A model generated the notes under the pieces. It was not told the origin of the DNA, made no database searches, and worked only from the letters and a program-made list of their open reading frames with translations. Source: Streptomyces typhae (GTDB taxonomy: Bacteria; Actinomycetota; Actinomycetes; Streptomycetales; Streptomycetaceae). Taken from it: a stretch of DNA of 64,000 bases. A program made the translations under genes and the position numbers. Below are positions 43,138 to 51,644 of the stretch, one piece after another. The DNA lies in the NCBI RefSeq assembly GCF_009755605.1, contig NZ_WPNZ01000003.1:124001-188000 (forward strand), written 5' to 3'. Position 1 is the stretch's first letter; every line of letters begins with the position of its first letter.

Positions 43138-43914
43138 ATGGTCAATTCCTATGCGGAACTCTCAGGTCACTACGACCGGATCATGACCTCGGGCTACTAC
43201 GACTACGACGACTACGCCCGCACCCTGCTCGCCCTCCTGCCGGACCGCCCGCACCTCCTCGAACTGGGCACCGGCACCGGCCTCGTGGTCGAGAAGGTCC
43301 TGGAACTCGCGGACGCCGCACCCGGCGCCCCTGCCGCCGCGCCGCACATCACCGGCATCGACCACACGGAGAGCATGCTGGCCCAGGCCCGCGCCCGCGT
43401 GGGCGAGCGCGCCCGCTTCGTACGGCAGGACATCCTGCACCTGGACATGCCCGCCCAGTTCGACGCCGCGTTCTCGGTGGGCGGCGTCTGGTACCACACC
43501 CCGAGCCCGGAACCGGAACCGGAACCGAACCCTGCGGATGGCACCACGCACGACGGCACCCTGCTGTGCAGCCACCTCCTGGAGGACGAGGACAACATCC
43601 GGGCGCTCAGGAACGTGCACGCCGCCCTCCGCCCCGGCGGCGTCCTCGTCCTGGCCCGCCAGGCCGCCCACCACGACTACGAACGCGACCTGCCGGACGG
43701 CCTGGTGTACGCGCAGGCGATCCGGCGGACGGGGGCCGGCCGGTACGTGAAGGATTACTACGTCAAGCGGGGCTCCGGGGAGGTCGTGGCGCATCAGCGG
43801 TGCCAGTACCGCACCTATCCGGAGGCGCGGGCCATCGGTCTGCTCAAGGACTGCGGCTTCCGGGCGGAGCGCGTCAGCGACAACGGGCTGCTGCATCTCT
43901 ACACGCGCGTGTAG
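43138..43914 (+). CDS. Class I SAM-dependent methyltransferase
   Basis: The 258-residue product starts MVNSYAELSGHYDRIMTSGYYDYDDYA, a typical methyltransferase lead-in. Motif I is HLLELGTGTGLVVEKVLE (about residues 40-57), then TGIDHTESMLAQARARVG (motif II region) and FVRQDILHLDMPAQFDAAFSVGGVWYH (motif III). The C-terminal beta strands end GLLHLYTRV. The C-terminal domain with a Tyr/Arg-rich segment (GRYVKDYYVKRGSGEVVAHQRCQYRTYPE) may bind the acceptor. No operon partner is seen. It is divergent from the acyl-CoA ligase. Confidence 0.85.
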   Translation: MVNSYAELSGHYDRIMTSGYYDYDDYARTLLALLPDRPHLLELGTGTGLVVEKVLELADAAPGAPAAAPHITGIDHTESMLAQARARVGERARFVRQDILHLDMPAQFDAAFSVGGVWYHTPSPEPEPEPNPADGTTHDGTLLCSHLLEDEDNIRALRNVHAALRPGGVLVLARQAAHHDYERDLPDGLVYAQAIRRTGAGRYVKDYYVKRGSGEVVAHQRCQYRTYPEARAIGLLKDCGFRAERVSDNGLLHLYTRV

Positions 43915-44017
43915 CGCCCCGCGGCCGCGCGCCCCGCACCCCTTGCCTCCCTCCCACCTCGTCTCTCTCGTACCTCCACCGTTCAAGCCGTCACTGACCT
44001 GCGCCGAAGTACGGTGC

Positions 44018-45832
44018 ATGACGTTTACGCGCACTCCCGTCCGACAAGCCCGCCCCGGGGGCGCCGCCGCCGGGGCGGGCGCCGTGCGCTCGGGCGGCCG
44101 GTTCGACACCGTCCGGTCGCCCTTGCGGTGGGCGCTGCGCCTGGCGCCCGCGGTGCTGATCCTCGTCGCCGGGTACCAGCGGCGCTGGATGTCCGACGAC
44201 GGCCACATCTACGTCCGTACGGTCCGGCAGGTCCTCGCGGGCAACGGGCCCGTGTTCAACGCGGGCGAGCGCGCCGAGTCGTCCACCGGGACGCTGTGGC
44301 AGTGGCTGCTCGTGCTCGCCGGGCTGCCGGGCGCCGACATCGCCGCCGCGGCCGTGTACGGCGGGCTGCTGCTCACCGCGGCCGGGTTCGCGCTCGCCGC
44401 GTGGGGGGCGGTGCGCCTGCACAACGCCTCGCGCGCCTCCCGCGTACCACGCGCGCCCCGCCTCCTGCTGCCCCTCGGCGCCCTGGTCCTCCTCGCCCTG
44501 CCGCCCGTCTGGGACTTCGCCACCTCCGGTCTGGAGACGGGGCTCGCCACCTGCTGGATCGGCGGTGCCTGGCTGCTGCTCGTCGCCCGGCCACGCTCCC
44601 TCGGCACGGCCTTCGTCCTCGGCCTCGGCCCCCTGGTCCGCCCCGACCTGGCCCTGGTCTCCTTCGTGTTCCTGGGCGCGCAGTGGGTGAGCGCGCGCCC
44701 CTCGTGGCGCGGCGCGCTCGCCGGTGCGGGCGCTGCGGGCGCGCTGCCCGTCGCGTACGAGATCTTCCGCATGGGCTACTACGGCCATCTGATGCCCCTG
44801 CCCGGCGTCACCAAGGAGGCCTCGCAGAGTCTGTGGGCGCGCGGTTTCACCTATCTGGGCGACTTCACCGGGCCCTATCTGCTGTGGCTGCCCGCCCTGT
44901 TCGTCGCGGCGGCCCTGCTGCCGTCCTGCCTAGGGCGGCTCTTCTCGCGCGGCCGGCTCTCCCCGCCGCCCGCGCCGTCCACCCCGGCGCCCGCGCCCGC
45001 ACTCGCGCCCGAACTCGCGCCCCTGCTCGCGCCGGTCGTAGCCGGAGTGCTCTGCTGGGTGTACGTCATCAAGGTCGGCGGGGACTTCATGCACGGGCGG
45101 ATGTTCCTTCCGGGGCTCTTCCTGCTGCTGCTCCCGGTGTTCCTGGTGCCTGCCACGCGCGCGTGGGCGACGGCCGCCGTCGGCGTGGGCGTGTGGGCCC
45201 TGGTGTGCGCGGGCGGGCTGCGGATCGGTTACGAGGGGCTCATCGGGCCCGGCGGCATCGCCGACGAACGCGGTGTGTACGTCCGGCAGAACGCCTCGGC
45301 GCACCCCGTGCACCACACCTTCGGCGGCTACCGGGAGAACGCGGCGTTCGCACGCGAGGTGCGGGCCGCGGGGCGCGCGGACGCGCCCGCGCTGTTCCTC
45401 GCCCGTAACAGGGTGGACGCCGACTCGCCCTCCGTGACCGCCTATTACGCCACCCTCGGCCTCAACGGCACCGTCGTCCCCCTCGACGGCGCGGCGCTCG
45501 ACCCGATCGGCCTCGCCTATCCCCTTGCCGCCCACTCGGAACGCATCCCCGGGCGCCGCGTCGGCCACGACAAGTGGCTGCCCGACGAGTGGATCCTCGC
45601 CGACCGCGGGGCCGGTGCCCTGCCGGCCGGGTTCCGCGAGGAGCGGGTGGCGGCGGCGCGGCGCGCCCTGCGGTGCGGGGCGTTGGCCGAGCTTCGCTCC
45701 GCCACGCGGGGGGCGCTCACGCCTGGCCGGTTCTTCCGCAATGTCGTCGGGGCTCCGGGGCGGACGTCCTTCCGGTTCCCGAACGACCCCCTGCGGGCGG
45801 AGCGTCAACTCTGCGGCGCCAAGGCCCCCTGA
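44018..45832 (+). CDS. GT-C-type membrane glycosyltransferase-like protein (604 aa)
   Basis: ATG 44018 (MTFTRTPVRQARPGG) is chosen; the 25 upstream residues look non-coding. About ten membrane segments are visible (LAPAVLILVAGYQ, IAAAAVYGGLLLTAAGFALAAWGAV, LLLPLGALVLLALPPVWD and so on). An acidic pair lies in the first luminal loop, MSDDGHIYVRTVRQVLAGNGPVFNAGERAESSTGTLWQWLL (D60/D61), as in the GT-C lipid-linked-sugar transferases of actinobacteria such as AftB-type arabinofuranosyltransferases. It would act in the cell envelope. The soluble C-terminal 150 residues are exposed. It is convergent with the VWA lipoprotein gene. Confidence 0.7.
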   Translation: MTFTRTPVRQARPGGAAAGAGAVRSGGRFDTVRSPLRWALRLAPAVLILVAGYQRRWMSDDGHIYVRTVRQVLAGNGPVFNAGERAESSTGTLWQWLLVLAGLPGADIAAAAVYGGLLLTAAGFALAAWGAVRLHNASRASRVPRAPRLLLPLGALVLLALPPVWDFATSGLETGLATCWIGGAWLLLVARPRSLGTAFVLGLGPLVRPDLALVSFVFLGAQWVSARPSWRGALAGAGAAGALPVAYEIFRMGYYGHLMPLPGVTKEASQSLWARGFTYLGDFTGPYLLWLPALFVAAALLPSCLGRLFSRGRLSPPPAPSTPAPAPALAPELAPLLAPVVAGVLCWVYVIKVGGDFMHGRMFLPGLFLLLLPVFLVPATRAWATAAVGVGVWALVCAGGLRIGYEGLIGPGGIADERGVYVRQNASAHPVHHTFGGYRENAAFAREVRAAGRADAPALFLARNRVDADSPSVTAYYATLGLNGTVVPLDGAALDPIGLAYPLAAHSERIPGRRVGHDKWLPDEWILADRGAGALPAGFREERVAAARRALRCGALAELRSATRGALTPGRFFRNVVGAPGRTSFRFPNDPLRAERQLCGAKAP

Positions 45833-45951
45833 GGGGCGCGGGGAACTGCGCGCTCAGCGCGCGACGAGCCGCAGACGCGTCTGCCGAGCAACTGTGCAGA
45901 CGCGTCTGCGGCTTTTTCGTGGCTGAGCGCGCAGTTCCCCGCGCCCCTCAG
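45829..45951. terminator. Nested double hairpin between convergent genes
   Basis: The outer arms are 30 bases and perfectly complementary (45829-45858 and 45922-45951; core GGGGCGCGGGGAACTGCGCG). The inner stem AGCCGCAGACGCGTCTGC (45867-45884) pairs with 45896-45913 and is followed by TTTTT. It overlaps the ends of both genes and can stop transcription in both directions. A second copy of the same element lies at 62150-62266. Confidence 0.9.
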
Positions 45952-47609
45952 AAGCGCAGCTCGTTAGCGCGGCGGACGCCGTCCGCCAGCTCCCTCACCG
46001 CCTTGTCGCGCGTCACGAAGGCCAAGGCCTCGGCCCAGTCCTCCAACCCGGCCGGGGACGGCGCCCCGGGAAGCGACGACGTACCGCGGAGGCCCTCCGC
46101 GAAGTACGCCGCGGCGGCGGCCACCTGGAGGCCGGAGCCGGACTCGGTCAGCGGGCCGTCGAGGTCGGCGGCGGCCACGCCGGCGGACTCCTCGCGCGGC
46201 GCACGGCTGCGCGGGTCGAGCCAGCGGACGCGCGCCGTGGCCACGGGCCCGTCCGCCCCGGGCCGGGTGCGCACCGCGTACAGGGCCGTCACGGTGTGCC
46301 CGGTCCCGACCTCCCCGCCGTCGACCCGGTCGTCCCGGAAGTCCTCGTCGGCGACGCGCCGGTTGTCGTACCCGATGAGCCGGAACCGCTCGACGGTCCC
46401 CGCGTCGAACGCCACCTGCGCCTTGGCGTCCCGCGCGCGCAGGTCGATCTGCGCGGGCAGCCGCTCGCAGAACACCTCACGGGCGTCCGCCTCGTCCGCC
46501 ACGTACGTGGTGTGGCCGTCGCCGCGGTCCGCGAGCCGCTCCATCAGGGCGTCCCCGTAGTCGCTGCCCACGCCGACGCCGAACAGCGTGATGCCGTGGG
46601 CGCGGCGGGCCTCCTCGACGCGGCGCAGGATGCCGTCGGCGGTGGTGTCACCGGTGTTGGCGAGGGCGTCCGAGAGGAGCACGACACGGTTGGTGGCGCC
46701 TGCACGCAGGCCGCGGGAGGCGGTGTCGTAGCCGGTGGTGATGCCTGCCTCCACGTTCGTCGAGCTGGTGGGGCGGAGCCGGTCGACCGCCGCGTGCACC
46801 CGGTCGCGGCCGTCGTCCAGGCGGGTCATCGGCAGGACGGTCTCGGCGCGGTCGCTGAAGGTGACGAGGGCCACGGAGTCGTCGTCGCGCAGCTGGTCGG
46901 TCATGACGCCGAGCGACTTCCTGACCAGGTCGAGGCGGCCCGGTTCGGCCATGGAGCCGGAGATGTCGACGACGAAGGTGAGGGCGGCGGGCGGGCGTGC
47001 GCGGCGCTCGTCGTCCGCCCGGGTGGCGAGGCCGACGCGCATCAGGGACCAGCCGTCGGCGCCGGTGCGGGCGCCGTCCACCGTCACGGAGAAGCCGTCG
47101 CCGTCCGGCCGCGGGTAGTCCTGCCGGAAGCTGTTCACGAACTCCTCGGGGCGCACCGCCGCCGGGTCGGGCAGGCGGCCCCGGTCGAGGGCGCGGCGCG
47201 CGTAGCCGTAGGAGGCGGTGTCCACGTCCAGGGCGAAGGTGGAGAGCAGGTCGGCGGGGGCGGGGCCGGGGGCGATGTCTCGGTCGCCGCCCTCCGTCCG
47301 GTCCTCCCGCCCGTCCTCCGGCCGGTCCTCCCACCGGTCCTGCGTCCGGCCGCCGTCCGGTGCGCCGGGAGCGGGGGCGCCGTAACCAGGGGCGTGCGGC
47401 GCGGGCTGCGCCCCCGACGCGCGCTTCTCGCCGGTTCGCGGGCGGTTGTCGTCACCGCCCCCGCCGTCGCACCCTGCCAGCAGCAGGCCGCCCGCCAGGA
47501 CTGCGGCGACCGCTCCGAGTCCGGTACTTCGTGCACTTCGTGTACTTAGTGCGTGGGTACGCGGGAACGGCGCAAGTCGTGGGGCAGGCAGCTCGTCTCG
47601 TCGGCTCAT
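45948..47609 (-). CDS. VWA-domain lipoprotein, YfbK-like
   Basis: The product has 553 residues. The N-terminus has a basic region, a hydrophobic stretch (LGAVAAVLAGGLLLAGC) and a lipobox cysteine at residue 47, so it is a surface lipoprotein. A disordered Gly/Asp/Arg-rich linker follows. LLSTFALDVDTASYGYARRAL is the YfbK N-terminal domain, then VVDISGSMAEPGR gives the MIDAS metal site of the von Willebrand A domain. The C-terminus, EGLRGTSSLPGAPSPAGLEDWAEALAFVTRDKAV, matches the YfbK C-terminal domain. It probably binds extracellular or envelope partners; the true ligand is unknown. Confidence 0.88.
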   Translation of the reverse strand: MSRRDELPAPRLAPFPRTHALSTRSARSTGLGAVAAVLAGGLLLAGCDGGGGDDNRPRTGEKRASGAQPAPHAPGYGAPAPGAPDGGRTQDRWEDRPEDGREDRTEGGDRDIAPGPAPADLLSTFALDVDTASYGYARRALDRGRLPDPAAVRPEEFVNSFRQDYPRPDGDGFSVTVDGARTGADGWSLMRVGLATRADDERRARPPAALTFVVDISGSMAEPGRLDLVRKSLGVMTDQLRDDDSVALVTFSDRAETVLPMTRLDDGRDRVHAAVDRLRPTSSTNVEAGITTGYDTASRGLRAGATNRVVLLSDALANTGDTTADGILRRVEEARRAHGITLFGVGVGSDYGDALMERLADRGDGHTTYVADEADAREVFCERLPAQIDLRARDAKAQVAFDAGTVERFRLIGYDNRRVADEDFRDDRVDGGEVGTGHTVTALYAVRTRPGADGPVATARVRWLDPRSRAPREESAGVAAADLDGPLTESGSGLQVAAAAAYFAEGLRGTSSLPGAPSPAGLEDWAEALAFVTRDKAVRELADGVRRANELRF

Positions 47610-47673
47610 GTGCCTGTGACGGCCGGGCGGGCAAGGACGATCGGTCCCCCGCGTTGCGGAAGGGTCTCAAGTC

Positions 47674-47739
47674 GGCCACGACACCAGGGAGCCGGGCACG
47701 GCCACGACACCAGGGGCCGGGTACGGCTACGACACCACG
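47674..47739. repeat. About 25-bp tandem repeat, 2.5 copies
   Basis: Copies begin GGCCACGACACCAGGG at 47674 and 47700, with a shorter third (GGCTACGACACCACG) at 47725 that runs into the end of the permease gene. It is located between the VWA and ABC permease genes. Confidence 0.7.
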
Positions 47740-48665
47740 TCCTTCCGCGAGAACCCCCGGAACGCGAGGGCGAACAGCACCAGCGCATACGTGACCGAGA
47801 TCGCCGAGCCCTGGATCATGCCGCCCCACTCGGGTGTCGGCTGGAACACGTCCGCCCACGCGAACTGCCAGTGCGCGGGCAGGAAGTCGCGCCAGCCGCC
47901 GAGGGCCGTGACCGCGTCCAGGACGTTCCCTGCGATGGTCAGGCCGACGGCTCCGCCGACCGCTCCGAGCGGGGCGTCGGTCTTGGTCGAGAGCCAGAAG
48001 GCGAGGCCCGCGGTGACCAGTTGGGACACGAAGACGTACGCGACGACGACCGCGAGGCGCCGTGCCGCCGTGCCCGCGTCGAGGGTGCCGCCGGTGGGGA
48101 TCTCCAGCGGCCCCCACCCGTACGCGGCGACGCCGACCGCGAGCGCCACCAGGGGCAGGAGCACCATCGCGGCGGCGCTCAGGCCGAGCGCCACGGCGAG
48201 CTTGGACCACAGCAGCCGGGCCCGCGGCACGGGCGCGGCGAGCAGATAACGCAGGCTCGACCAGCCCGCCTCGGAGGCGACGGTGTCGCCGCAGAACAGC
48301 GCCACGGGGATCACGAGCAGGAAACCGGCCGACACGAACAGGCAGGTCGCGGCGTAGTTCGCACCCGACGCGGTGGCCGTGTCCATCAGCGTGACCTCGT
48401 CGTTGCGCCCGCCCGGCGAACCGGCCACGGCGAACGCGACGAGCAGCACGAACGGCAGCAGCGCGAGCACACCGCCCATCACCAGGGTGCGCCGCCGCTT
48501 GAGCTGGCGGACGGCCTCGACGCGCAGGGGCAGGGTGCGCCCCGCGCGGTAGCCGGGCGCGGTGGCGCGCTCGGCGGGCGAGTCCCCCAGGCCGGGGCCG
48601 GGGCCCTCGTCCTGGCCCGCGGCCGTCGCGCCCGCCGTGTCCGGCGTGCTCTCGGTCGCCGTCAT
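47727..48665 (-). CDS. ABC transporter permease
   Basis: The product has 312 residues with a cytosolic N-terminus ending in GRVLPLRVEAVRQLKRRRTLVMGG, a typical linker to a first membrane helix (LALLPFVLLVAFAVAGSP). Five further helices follow: YAATCLFVSAGFLLVIPVALFCGD, LGLSAAAMVLLPLVALAVGVAAYG, AARRLAVVVAYVFVSQLVTAGLAFWL, AVGGAVGLTIAGNVLDAVTAL and the last ISVTYALVLFALAF. This is the ABC-2 type arrangement. It is coupled (ATGA) to the fused hydrolase-ATPase gene upstream, which must supply its ATP-binding subunit. The substrate is unknown. Confidence 0.88.
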   Translation of the reverse strand: MTATESTPDTAGATAAGQDEGPGPGLGDSPAERATAPGYRAGRTLPLRVEAVRQLKRRRTLVMGGVLALLPFVLLVAFAVAGSPGGRNDEVTLMDTATASGANYAATCLFVSAGFLLVIPVALFCGDTVASEAGWSSLRYLLAAPVPRARLLWSKLAVALGLSAAAMVLLPLVALAVGVAAYGWGPLEIPTGGTLDAGTAARRLAVVVAYVFVSQLVTAGLAFWLSTKTDAPLGAVGGAVGLTIAGNVLDAVTALGGWRDFLPAHWQFAWADVFQPTPEWGGMIQGSAISVTYALVLFALAFRGFSRKDVVS

Positions 48666-51487
48666 GCGGTGCCTCCGATCAGGGTCAGGAACGCGTCCTC
48701 CAGGCGGCGGTGCGGCCCGACGGACTCCACGGGGACTTCGAGCCGCACCAGCTCGACGAGCAGCCGGGACGCCGCGGAACCGACCCGGTCGGCGTCAGCC
48801 ACGGAACCGACCTGGTCGGCGTCAGCCCCGGAACCGGCGTGGCCGGTGTCGGCCACGGAAGCTGCCTGACGCGTGTCGGCCACGGAAGCTGCCTGACGCG
48901 TGTCGGCCGCGGACGCGAGCCGCACGAGAAGGCCCCCCTCGGCCCGCACCGCCGACGCCACGCCGGGCAGCGACGCCACCTTCTCCACCAGCGGGTCGGG
49001 AATGTCGGCCGCGAGACCCACCAGGAGCGTGTCCCCGGAGCCGACGATCTCGTCCACGGGGCCCGCCTGCACGAGCCGGCCGCGGTCCATGACGACCAGG
49101 TGCGTGCAGGACTGCTCGACCTCCGACAGGAGGTGACTGGAGACGATGACCGTGCGTCCGCCCTCGGCATACCGGATCATCACGCCGCGCATCTCGCGGA
49201 TCTGCGGCGGGTCGAGGCCGTTGGTCGGCTCGTCCAGGATGAGCAGGTCCGGCAGGCCGAGCATGGCCTGGGCGATGGCGAGGCGCTGGCGCATGCCCTG
49301 GGAGTACGTGCGCACCGCGCGGGCGAGGGCGTCGCCGAGGCCGGCGATCTCCAGGGCCTCGTCGAGGTGGGCGTCCTCGGGCGGCCTGCCCGTGGCCTTC
49401 CAGTACAGCTCCAGGTTCTCGCGGCCGGAGAGGTGCGGCAGGAATCCGGCGCCCTCGACGAACGCGCCGACCCGGGACAGGACGGGCGCGCCGGGGCGGA
49501 TCGCACGGCCGAAGACACGGATCTCGCCCGCGTCCGGGGCGATGAGACCCATGAGCATGCGCAGGGTCGTCGTCTTGCCCGCGCCGTTGGGTCCGAGCAG
49601 GCCGAGCACCTGGCCCTTCTCCACGCGGAACGACAGGTCACGGACCGCGTACCGGTCGGTGGACTTCGCGTACCGCTTGCTCAGGTCCGTGATCTGGAGG
49701 GGGACTTCGGCGAGCTTCAGGTCCGGCGCCGGAGCCGTGGCCCGCCTGCGGCCGAGGACCAGGAGGCCCGCCGCGAGCACCGCGCCGGTGAGCGGCAGCC
49801 ACCACACCCAGGCGGGCAGCGGCGCCGCCGCGGTGTCCACGCCGGGGGCGGTCGGCACCTTCAGGCCGCTCTTCAACGACACCGTGTACGCGGCGGGTTC
49901 GGCCGGTGAGGCGTAGCCGAGGTCGGTCGAGGCGAGCACGAGGCTCAGCCGGTGGCCCTTCTTCAGTTCGTGGTCGACGGCGGGCAGCCGCAGGTCGACG
50001 TCCTTGCCGTCGACGGCGCCGCCGACGCGCACGGGCGACACGAGCTGTGCGGGCAGCACCTTGCGCTCGCCGCCGGGCCCGACGTCGTAGACCTTCCCGA
50101 ACAGGACCGTGTCCTCGCTGTCGGACTTCACGTGGGCCCGCACAGTCGGCGCGCCGGTGATGCGCAGGTCCTTCGTCACCGGCTTCGAGTCGAACGCGGC
50201 GTGCTGGCCGGGGAAGTCCAGGGAGACGCCGATGCCGAGCGAGGAGAGCCGGGAGAGTCCGCCGCCCCCGCCGCCGCCCGCCGCGCCGCCGATGCCGGGC
50301 AGCCCGGACACGGCGGGCGGTGCGGCGCCCGCGGGGTTGTCGAAGGTCTGCGGGCGGCCGGTGAGCGGGATGTCGCGGACGCCGCTCGCGAGGCCCGGGT
50401 AGCGGTCGCCGGTGGCGCCGCGCAGGGTGGCCGCGCCGTCCGTCGAGTCGATGCCGCCGGTGCGGGTGACGCGGAAGGCGGGGCCGGTATCGACGCCCTT
50501 GTCGTCCTTCAGATAGCGGTCGAACCAGGCCCCGACGCGGCCCTCGACGCGGTCGGTCTCCATGTCGCCGCCGTCGTGGCCGCCTGCGATCCAGTCCACC
50601 GAGACCGGGGCGTGGTTGCCGCGGATCGTCCTGGCCATGGCGTCGGCCTGGTCGAGCGTGAACAGCGAGTCCGTCTGGCCCTGCACGATCAGGGCGGGCA
50701 CCTCGATGCGGTCGCCGACGGCGGACGGGCTGCGCCCGGACAGCAGCTCACGCGCCTTCGCGTCCGGCTTCCCGGCCACCGCGACACGGTCGTACATCTC
50801 GCACAGCTGCTTCTCGAACCGGTCGCAGCCGCCGCCCGCGCTGAGGAACATGCCGGCCCACTGCTTCTTGAAGACGTCCCGCGGGAACAGCGCGTCCGCC
50901 AGGTTCCAGTACGTGATCATGGGGGCGATGGCATCGATCCGCCGGTCGTACCCGGCGGCCAGCAGCGAGACCGCGCCGCCGTACGAGGCGCCCGTGACGC
51001 CCACGCGCGGGTCGCCTGCCTTGTCGAGCCGCACCTCGGGGCGTTCCGCCAGCCAGTCGACGAGCCTGCGGACGTCGGCGACCTCGCCCTTCGGGTCGTT
51101 CAGGCCGATCCTTCCGGTGGAGGCGCCGAAGCCGCGCGCGGACCAGGTCAGGACCGCGTACCCGTCGCGGGCGAGCTTCTCGGCCTGGTCGCGCACGTCG
51201 TTCTTGCTGCCGCCGAAGCCGTGTCCGACGAGGACGGCGGGGCGCTTCTTCCCGGGGTCGCCCGCCGTGAAGTACGACGTGTCGATCCGCACCTGGCGGC
51301 CGTCCGCCGACGTGCCCATGTCGAGCTGCTGGTCCGAGCGGCGCACGCCCGGGGCGTCGTCCGACGCGAGCGCCGTCCACGTACCCGCTGCGGCGAGCAC
51401 CACGACCGCGGCCGCGGCGGCGAACAGCCGGCGCGGTCCGCGCAGCGCGGTCTTCCAGGCTCCGGTCCTGGGCCGTCGTAGATCCAT
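48662..51487 (-). CDS. Fusion of a CocE/X-Pro dipeptidyl-peptidase-like hydrolase and an ABC transporter ATPase (941 aa)
   Basis: Start MDLRRPRTGAWKTAL at 51487. The first about 560 residues follow an N-terminal membrane anchor (LFAAAAAVVVLAAAGTWTA). They are an alpha/beta hydrolase with GHGFGGSKNDVRDQAEKLA, the nucleophile elbow GVTGASYGGAVSLLAAG and a CocE-type C-terminal jelly roll (VRAHVKSDSEDTVLFGKVYD). A second helix (PAWVWWLPLTGAVLAAGLLVLG) leads to an ABC ATPase: Walker A GPNGAGKTT, a signature-like TYSQGMRQRLAIAQAML, Walker B LLILDEPTNGLDPPQ and H-loop VIVSSHLL. So the hydrolase faces outside and the ATPase inside. It pairs with the downstream permease. Confidence 0.88.
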   Translation of the reverse strand: MDLRRPRTGAWKTALRGPRRLFAAAAAVVVLAAAGTWTALASDDAPGVRRSDQQLDMGTSADGRQVRIDTSYFTAGDPGKKRPAVLVGHGFGGSKNDVRDQAEKLARDGYAVLTWSARGFGASTGRIGLNDPKGEVADVRRLVDWLAERPEVRLDKAGDPRVGVTGASYGGAVSLLAAGYDRRIDAIAPMITYWNLADALFPRDVFKKQWAGMFLSAGGGCDRFEKQLCEMYDRVAVAGKPDAKARELLSGRSPSAVGDRIEVPALIVQGQTDSLFTLDQADAMARTIRGNHAPVSVDWIAGGHDGGDMETDRVEGRVGAWFDRYLKDDKGVDTGPAFRVTRTGGIDSTDGAATLRGATGDRYPGLASGVRDIPLTGRPQTFDNPAGAAPPAVSGLPGIGGAAGGGGGGGLSRLSSLGIGVSLDFPGQHAAFDSKPVTKDLRITGAPTVRAHVKSDSEDTVLFGKVYDVGPGGERKVLPAQLVSPVRVGGAVDGKDVDLRLPAVDHELKKGHRLSLVLASTDLGYASPAEPAAYTVSLKSGLKVPTAPGVDTAAAPLPAWVWWLPLTGAVLAAGLLVLGRRRATAPAPDLKLAEVPLQITDLSKRYAKSTDRYAVRDLSFRVEKGQVLGLLGPNGAGKTTTLRMLMGLIAPDAGEIRVFGRAIRPGAPVLSRVGAFVEGAGFLPHLSGRENLELYWKATGRPPEDAHLDEALEIAGLGDALARAVRTYSQGMRQRLAIAQAMLGLPDLLILDEPTNGLDPPQIREMRGVMIRYAEGGRTVIVSSHLLSEVEQSCTHLVVMDRGRLVQAGPVDEIVGSGDTLLVGLAADIPDPLVEKVASLPGVASAVRAEGGLLVRLASAADTRQAASVADTRQAASVADTGHAGSGADADQVGSVADADRVGSAASRLLVELVRLEVPVESVGPHRRLEDAFLTLIGGTA
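48778..48912 (-). repeat. 27-bp tandem repeats in the ABC ATPase C-terminus
   Basis: Five copies encode ADTRQAASV, ADTRQAASV, ADTGHAGSG, ADADQVGSV and ADADRVGSA, an in-frame nine-residue repeat between the nucleotide-binding domain and the end of the protein. The first two copies are virtually identical at the DNA level, so copy number is probably variable between strains. Confidence 0.85.
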
Positions 51488-51644
51488 GGCGTCAACGGTA
51501 CGGGGGGCCACCGACAAGCAATGCCCCCGCCGGTCGGAACCCGGCTGCCTCCCGGGGAAGTACGCGGTGCGGCCCGCGTACCACCGCTGCGGTAGGCCCG
51601 GCTCCACGCCGTCCAACTGTCAGGGGCGCCTACCCTCTTGACCC

